NCBI GenBank assembly: GCA_016802295.1
Contig: JAESIW010000020.1
Location: 4,503,710-4,567,709 of the forward strand
Reading direction: 5' to 3'
Length of the DNA: 64,000 nucleotides
DNA from: Brachionus rotundiformis
Taxonomy: Eukaryota; Rotifera; Eurotatoria; Ploima; Brachionidae
In this document: positions 59,012 to 64,000 of the stretch, piece by piece
How the letters are laid out: every line of letters starts with the position of its first letter
How positions within the stretch are numbered: position 1 is the stretch's first letter
Made by a program: the position numbers and the translations under genes
The notes under the pieces: model-generated
What the model was told of the DNA's origin: nothing
The model's database searches: none
What the model saw: only the letters and a program-made list of their open reading frames with translations

Positions 59012-60588
59012 ATCATTAGCATTAGATTTAGGAATGGGTTTTCTTTAAGGAAACATATTTTCCTAGGTAGATTAAATAAAATTTTAATCTTATATTTCTA
59101 ATTTATTTTTCAAATGATTATAAATAATTTCAATAAAAAATTTTATTAAGTCGTATTTTTCGCTGTGATTTAAAAATAGATAACTGTCCATAATTTTAAA
59201 AATTTGGAAACTGAATTAAACTTACAATTGAAATTTTATTTCGTTTATCAGTTTAACTTTAATCAAATTCACCCAATACTCTATCTAAAATAATAAATAA
59301 TGCATAAAAATTTCATTTTTAAAACAAGTTTGTAGTTTATTTAGACTTAAAAGATTACTGATTGAAATTTTATTTTTATTTTTACAATTCAAAATAATAA
59401 TTTGAAAAATAAATTAATTTTATAATCAGAAACAAGATTTTTTATCAAAAATTTCTAAAATTTTGAATCGTTTGTATACAATTTTCTATTTAAACCAAAA
59501 AAGCTGGTTTTGTTTAATTTTTAAAGGCTAACTAATATTTTATTTATAGTTTTTAATAATTTCAGAAAATTTTTTATTTTTTAATCATTAATATCTAAGA
59601 AATATCATCTAATAAAATGTCTTTAAGTTATAAATAATTTAATAAGATTCAGAATCAAAATTTTGTTTAAATTTGACGCTAAATTTAATTAGATAGGAAA
59701 CCCACATACTCGAATTAATCGAAAATTTTAATTTATAAGCGAGAAAGATCGAACAATAAAATGGATTTTAGGGAAAAAATTGACCGTATAATAGCATCAT
59801 TATAAATTTATTTAATAATATAAAATTCAAATAATTTAATAAATAATAAATTAAATTTATAATTTTAAGGTAAGTTTGAACGCTGACAAAGAATTTTGAA
59901 TTCTTCGAATTCAAATAGATGGCAAGATTTTTGAAATTAGAAACCAACAGATCTGATGCATATCTAACCAAAAATAATTGAGAAAAATCTAGCTCTCTTT
60001 TATTGCTAAATAATATACTAAAAAGAATCTTTTGTAATTTTTTTAACATCAAACAAAAGCAATCAATTTTGCTTTCTAAATTTTTTTTATATCTGTAGCA
60101 ATCAAAGCACAAAACACAATTATTTTCTTGATTCATAAATTTGAACACAAGATAAAAATTAAGGAAAATAATTTTTCAAGTTTACAGAATATATTAAAAA
60201 CGATGCTTGAAAATTATTCTGATAATAAGTTTAAAAAATAAAAAAATTAAAAATAAAATAATAAATTTTGAATTATATTATATAATATTATTTTTATTAA
60301 ACGTTTCTATCTATCTTACATTTAAAAATAAAAGTCTAAAAATGATCATTTATAAACCGCAAAACAGTCATCATTCTACTTGTAACAACATAAAATAGAA
60401 AATGGAAATTAAAATCTAAATTAATAGATATTTAATTAATATTTTATTTTTATTTAATATCCTTATGTATGTGATGTCGCCAAACAGAAAAATCATTAAA
60501 ATTTTTTCAATTAAAAAGGTAAAATATTTCTTTTAAGAATTCAGTTTAAAATCAAAAAATAATTTATTTCAGAAAATATTTGGAAATA
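59012..60588. other. AT-rich spacer with one doubtful small ORF
   Basis: Besides the 122-codon minus-strand frame at 59768-60136, nothing is supported. A possible 5'-UTR intron of the next gene (GTAAAATATT...TTATTTCAG, 60519-60571, 53 nt) lies at the right end. Confidence 0.45.
59768..60136 (-). CDS. Doubtful hypothetical protein
   Basis: A 122-residue frame from ATG at 60136. It contains a Cys cluster near the start (CVLCFDCYR, then DCFC) and hydrophobic/basic stretches, ending LLYGQFF. No signal peptide, domain or homology recognised. Composition is close to random AT-rich sequence, but the frame is longer than most chance frames in these spacers. It could also be one exon of an otherwise unseen gene. 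Confidence 0.25.
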   Translation of the reverse strand: MNQENNCVLCFDCYRYKKNLESKIDCFCLMLKKLQKILFSILFSNKRELDFSQLFLVRYASDLLVSNFKNLAIYLNSKNSKFFVSVQTYLKIINLIYYLLNYLNFILLNKFIMMLLYGQFFP

Positions 60589-61069
60589 ATGAATTTTTAC
60601 GATTCAAGAATATCTATGCTTGAACAGAGTATGAATCCAAAATTTAGCATTCAGATCTAAAATTTTTTTTTTAGTAAATCGCCAAAGATTAATATCACAT
60701 CAACAGTCTAAATTAAATGGTAAATAAAAAAATATTTTTTTAAAAGAATAAAATTGTAACTTAGGTTATAATTATCAGCGAAAATTTGTATTCAATCAGC
60801 CATTGATTTCTAACATTTCTTATCAACCCGCTCTGAAACAAACTAACTACTATAATAATAGAGCAACCAGAAATTTGTCAAATCAATACCACAGACCAGC
60901 TGTACAAAGCAGAAAATCAATATATTCAAACAATAGAATTGTGACCAATTATAGACCAAAAAAAATTCCTTATAGTGAATATTTTTTGCCATTAAATTTT
61001 GATGATTATTTGGAAGAAATTAAAAAGGGCAACAATCCTTCCACAATTTTTTTTTATGATCTAGATTAG
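60589..61069 (+). CDS. Small Asn/Tyr/Arg-rich protein, three exons
   Basis: Exons 60589..60628, 60675..60719 and 60765..61069; introns 46 and 45 nt, both phase 1; 129 residues, ATG at 60589, AATAAA at 61097-61102. No signal peptide, TM helix or cysteine. Rich in Asn, Tyr, Arg, Ser and Gln (for example TNYYNNRATRNLSNQYHRP), with a short acidic C-terminus (NFDDYLEEIKK ... FYDLD). Family unknown. Probably disordered. A pyrimidine-rich acceptor (TTATTTCAG, ending 60571) just before the ATG suggests a 5'-UTR intron or a leader splice site. It converges with the EGF/ShKT gene at 61204. Confidence 0.7.
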
Positions 61070-61203
61070 TTTTTTTAGATAAAAGTTTATTAAAAAAATA
61101 AATTTTTTAGACTAATTATAAAATGTTTTTACGTAACTAAGCCATTAGAATAAAAAAATTATACATAAAAACTTTTTTGTTCTTTTTTTATTTTATGTCT
61201 CAT

Positions 61204-62886
61204 CTAGCAAGTATTACATGATCTTTTGCATAAACCTGGGTAACTTGTATTTAGATAATTACAAAATCCATAGCTAGCCCAAAGAGGACAGTTGACCTCG
61301 ACGTCCAAGCATGGCGGATAGGTGCAAACACCGCACGAAATCGGACAATATAGAGGAACTGGAATATTTCGAAATAAATAATTATAATCACAGAACCCGT
61401 GAATTTTCCATTCATAGCAAGAGCTTGAGTCCAAGTCTCCTCTAATACAAACATCAGATGGTATTACATAGCCGCAATTTCTACCAGTATAATTTGCTTC
61501 AAATAAGAAAGAGAATGAAAACGAAATTTATAAAAGAATATTAATTTTACGTGGACACACGCATTTATAGTCATTATTGTACCAACTTTGGCATGAGCCC
61601 CCATTCAAACATGGTCTCGAGGAACATGAGTTAATTATTTCTAAATCGGAATTATTTTATTTAAAAAAATTAATTGATGAATTTATACTTGTTTCACAAA
61701 AATTTCCAATATAATTCGATGGACAGATGCAGTATGGTAAACTATTTGGATTTAGTGTACAATATCCTCCATTTAAGCATGGATAATTTTTACAACCAGA
61801 GTTACAATGCTCACAATTAAAACCTGAACAACCTGGCAGGCATTTGCAAGTGTAGGACGGATGGCTGTTATAAAGAGGAACACATTCAGCACCATTCAAA
61901 CAAGGGTTGGAATCACATCTGTTGATTACTTATTAGAACAAATTAATAAGCTTTTATCTTTTTGACATAAGAAAAATTTACATTTTTCACAAAAGGTACC
62001 ATTGAAATTTGTTGGGCAAACACAATATGGATGACCATTTGATTGAATTACACAATAACCTCCATTCAAACAAGAATAATTGGTGCAAGCTGTTTCACAT
62101 GTTTCACAATTTTTTCCATGACAACCGGCTGGACAACTGCAGGTGTGACTAGTTTGACCATTCTCGTAATTTGGAGAGCACGCTCCACCGTTTTGGCATG
62201 GATTTTTGGCAAAACAAGGATTTACTATAAAAATTTTAATATATGAAGAAATTAAGAAAAACAAATTTAGAAACCTTGATTGCAGTAAGGGCCCCCACGA
62301 TCGGCCGGGCAAGTACATCTTACGCTTTGAATGGAAAAAAAGATAGTTGGTTGACAAATTCCAGTCGAGCAGCCAGTATATAAATTGCTACATGTTAAAG
62401 TAGGTACATCACAGTTGCCACAAGATTTTTGACAGTAGCTACGAACAGGAATGTTATTTGATAGAACAGAATCACACAGTCCCAAAAAAGCTCTGGTTTT
62501 ACAATCACCTTCATTGGCAATGTCAGAACAATATGGCAATCTCAGATAGTCTAAGAAATATTTGTTTAAAGCTTTCAAATAAATTAATTTTTTTATAATT
62601 TTAATACTTTGACAGGTAAGACAACATCTCTGATAATTTAACTGATTTTCGCACCATTTTTGAGGATTTTGTCCTTGAGATTGATAATACGCTATCAATG
62701 ATAAGCAATTCGATACATTCGGAATTTGGTGTAAAACTATTCCGGAACTGATCTTACATTCTGGGAAAATATTTTTTAATATAAAGCTTTGTTTGGTTAA
62801 CACTAATTACCTGAGAAAGCAAAGGTTGGATTTAAAAATGTTGTTAGGATAAAAAAAATTGCCAAATTTTGAATTTCTTTTGGCAT
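61204..62886 (-). CDS. Secreted protein with interleaved ShKT and EGF domains
   Basis: Exons 62811..62886, 62608..62760, 62275..62550, 61982..62224, 61689..61928, 61551..61640 and 61204..61496; introns 48-57 nt, all phase 1; 456 residues, ATG at 62886. Signal peptide in exon 1 (NLAIFFILTTFLNPTFAF). Then a Cys-rich ShKT-like module (exon 2), a clear ShKT (CSDIANEGDC ... YCQKSCGNC), an EGF-like unit (CTCPADRGGPYC), paired EGF units in exons 4 and 5 (CQNGGAC...CSCPAGCHGKNC, CLNGGYC...CVCPTNFNGTFC and near-copies), another EGF (exon 6 into 7) and two C-terminal ShKT modules (CPISCGVC and CKRSCNTC). Exons 4 and 5 are an internal duplication. Related in design to the gene at 55776-57160. No anchor; extracellular. 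Confidence 0.92.
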
Positions 62887-64000
62887 TTCTGGTAAAATTT
62901 TAAATCAAGATTTAATGAACATTTAAAATTGAGTTGTATTTTTATAGTCTTTTTTGGGCAATTAAGAATCGGAAGAACGCGTGTCAAATTTCGATAAAAT
63001 AAAGAGAGAATAATAACATTTCGTGAGATGGCAACTATCAGAAAATTTATAGTACATAGATTAAAAAAATTTGTTCAATTTTAAAAATTTAAAAAAAAAT
63101 ATTAATGAAATTTAATTAAAAAACGAAATGTTTATATCGAGTATTGTGAGGATTCATATTATAGGAAATATTACTTTGCCTATTGTTTGTATGCACATAC
63201 TCATGAAATAAATTAATGTCTAAGCTTGACATGAAACTTTTAATGTTATTTAAAAAGTTTTATTTACCTTAGTGAATTTAAAAACAAAAATTGATCTTAA
63301 AAAATTTAATCTAAAAACATTGAAAAATTACTCTAGTTACATCATTTAAATTTCTTTTGTTACTTAATCAAGTGTCAGAATTTATTTTTTATTTTTATTT
63401 AAACAAAATTATTTTTTTTTATTAAAACTGAAGATTATATTCTAAAATTTTCATCTAATTGACATTTATTCTATTCAAAATTTTTTAAAACAATAAAATA
63501 AAAAAAATTTCGCCAATGTTACTTATAAAAACTCTTAACTTTATAAATTACCAAATAATTGACAAGATTTAAATATTTATTTATAAATATTTTTCCATTA
63601 TTAATGAGCTGTTTTAAACATTTTTCGGTTTCTTAACAACTTATAGACTTTAATTAGAAAAAAAAGACGCCGAACAATAAAAGAAATTGTATCTAAATAT
63701 TGGGAATTTGAAAATGTTAGACGATTCCTGCCTTAGGTTTAACCCTGAATAAACTTAATTGTTGCCGATTCAAAAATGGAGTAATACCTAAAATCTGAAA
63801 AGCGAATATTTTTGCTTTATTAAGCCGAAAAAAGGTAAATATTTAGTAAACTGTATTAAAATTATAATATTGCAACAACTAAAAACAAGAATCTCGACCG
63901 AAGTCAAATTTAAAGAAGGGTAATAAGAAAATCTTCAAATTTCGTTTTTTTCGATTTTAAATATTTTTAAATTATTTAAATGGATTTACGATATCCAGGT
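62887..64000. other. AT-rich end of window
   Basis: Upstream of the minus-strand EGF/ShKT gene. No gene, RNA or clear repeat is visible. About 63720-63790 is slightly less AT-biased but unreadable. Confidence 0.5.

Noticed and set aside
60207..60398. 63-codon plus-strand ORF
   Set aside because: Ile/Lys/Asn low-complexity sequence typical of chance frames in this AT-rich DNA.

Overview
The window is nuclear DNA of a small-genome, strongly AT-rich metazoan. The evidence is a Fat/Dachsous-size cadherin, EGF and ShK-type secreted proteins, a mitochondrial elongation factor G, a sideroflexin, a cytosolic Met-tRNA synthetase, an RBR ubiquitin ligase, and spliceosomal GT-AG introns that are almost all about 47-60 nt. 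AT-richness, tiny introns and this gene set fit a monogonont rotifer of the Brachionus type. That is an inference; no species marker was read.

Layout. 1-14057 (minus): one giant cadherin gene, 4593 codons in view and still open at the window start. 15998-18329 (minus): Met-tRNA synthetase, six exons. 19795-20817 (plus): sideroflexin, two exons. About 21.03-21.46 kb: decayed non-LTR reverse transcriptase. 21.6-39.9 kb: five intronless, divergent paralogues of an unrecognised secreted, possibly GPI-anchored family, separated by long gene-free AT stretches. A 20-exon M13 (neprilysin-like) metallopeptidase lies among them, and a pogo-like MITE sits at 37733-38395. 40.9-42.3 kb (minus): a sequon-saturated type I membrane protein. 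43.6-46.5 kb (plus): mitochondrial EF-G, 12 exons. 46.8-48.8 kb: three tandem small proteins sharing an LPY...GYPxW tail. 49.0-51.2 kb (minus): nine-exon helical protein of unknown family. 51.5-51.8 kb: long foldback element. 52.4-54.1 kb: intronless RBR E3 ligase. About 54.29-54.67 kb: GC-rich element-like island. 55.8-57.2 kb: eight EGF domains plus ShKT. 57236-57323 (minus): tRNA-Ile(UAU) with intron. 58.3-59.0 kb: Cys/Arg-rich protein with a Gln-rich minisatellite tail. 60.6-61.1 kb: small three-exon gene. 61.2-62.9 kb (minus): second EGF/ShKT protein.

The housekeeping genes (MetRS, EF-G, sideroflexin) are conventional; their exons were joined by hand and every junction keeps frame. Much of the rest codes for extracellular or surface proteins: cadherin, M13 peptidase, EGF/ShKT proteins, the sequon-rich membrane protein and the five-member family. 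That family is the best candidate for something undescribed. All members have a signal peptide, two conserved cysteines, a [YL]EP motif and a hydrophobic C-terminus, and four of five have an R-x-[KR]-R site between the cysteines. A two-chain disulfide-linked surface protein is the natural hypothesis.

Limits: all gene models come from reading frames and splice sites without transcripts. Family names for well-conserved genes rest on remembered motifs, not searches.
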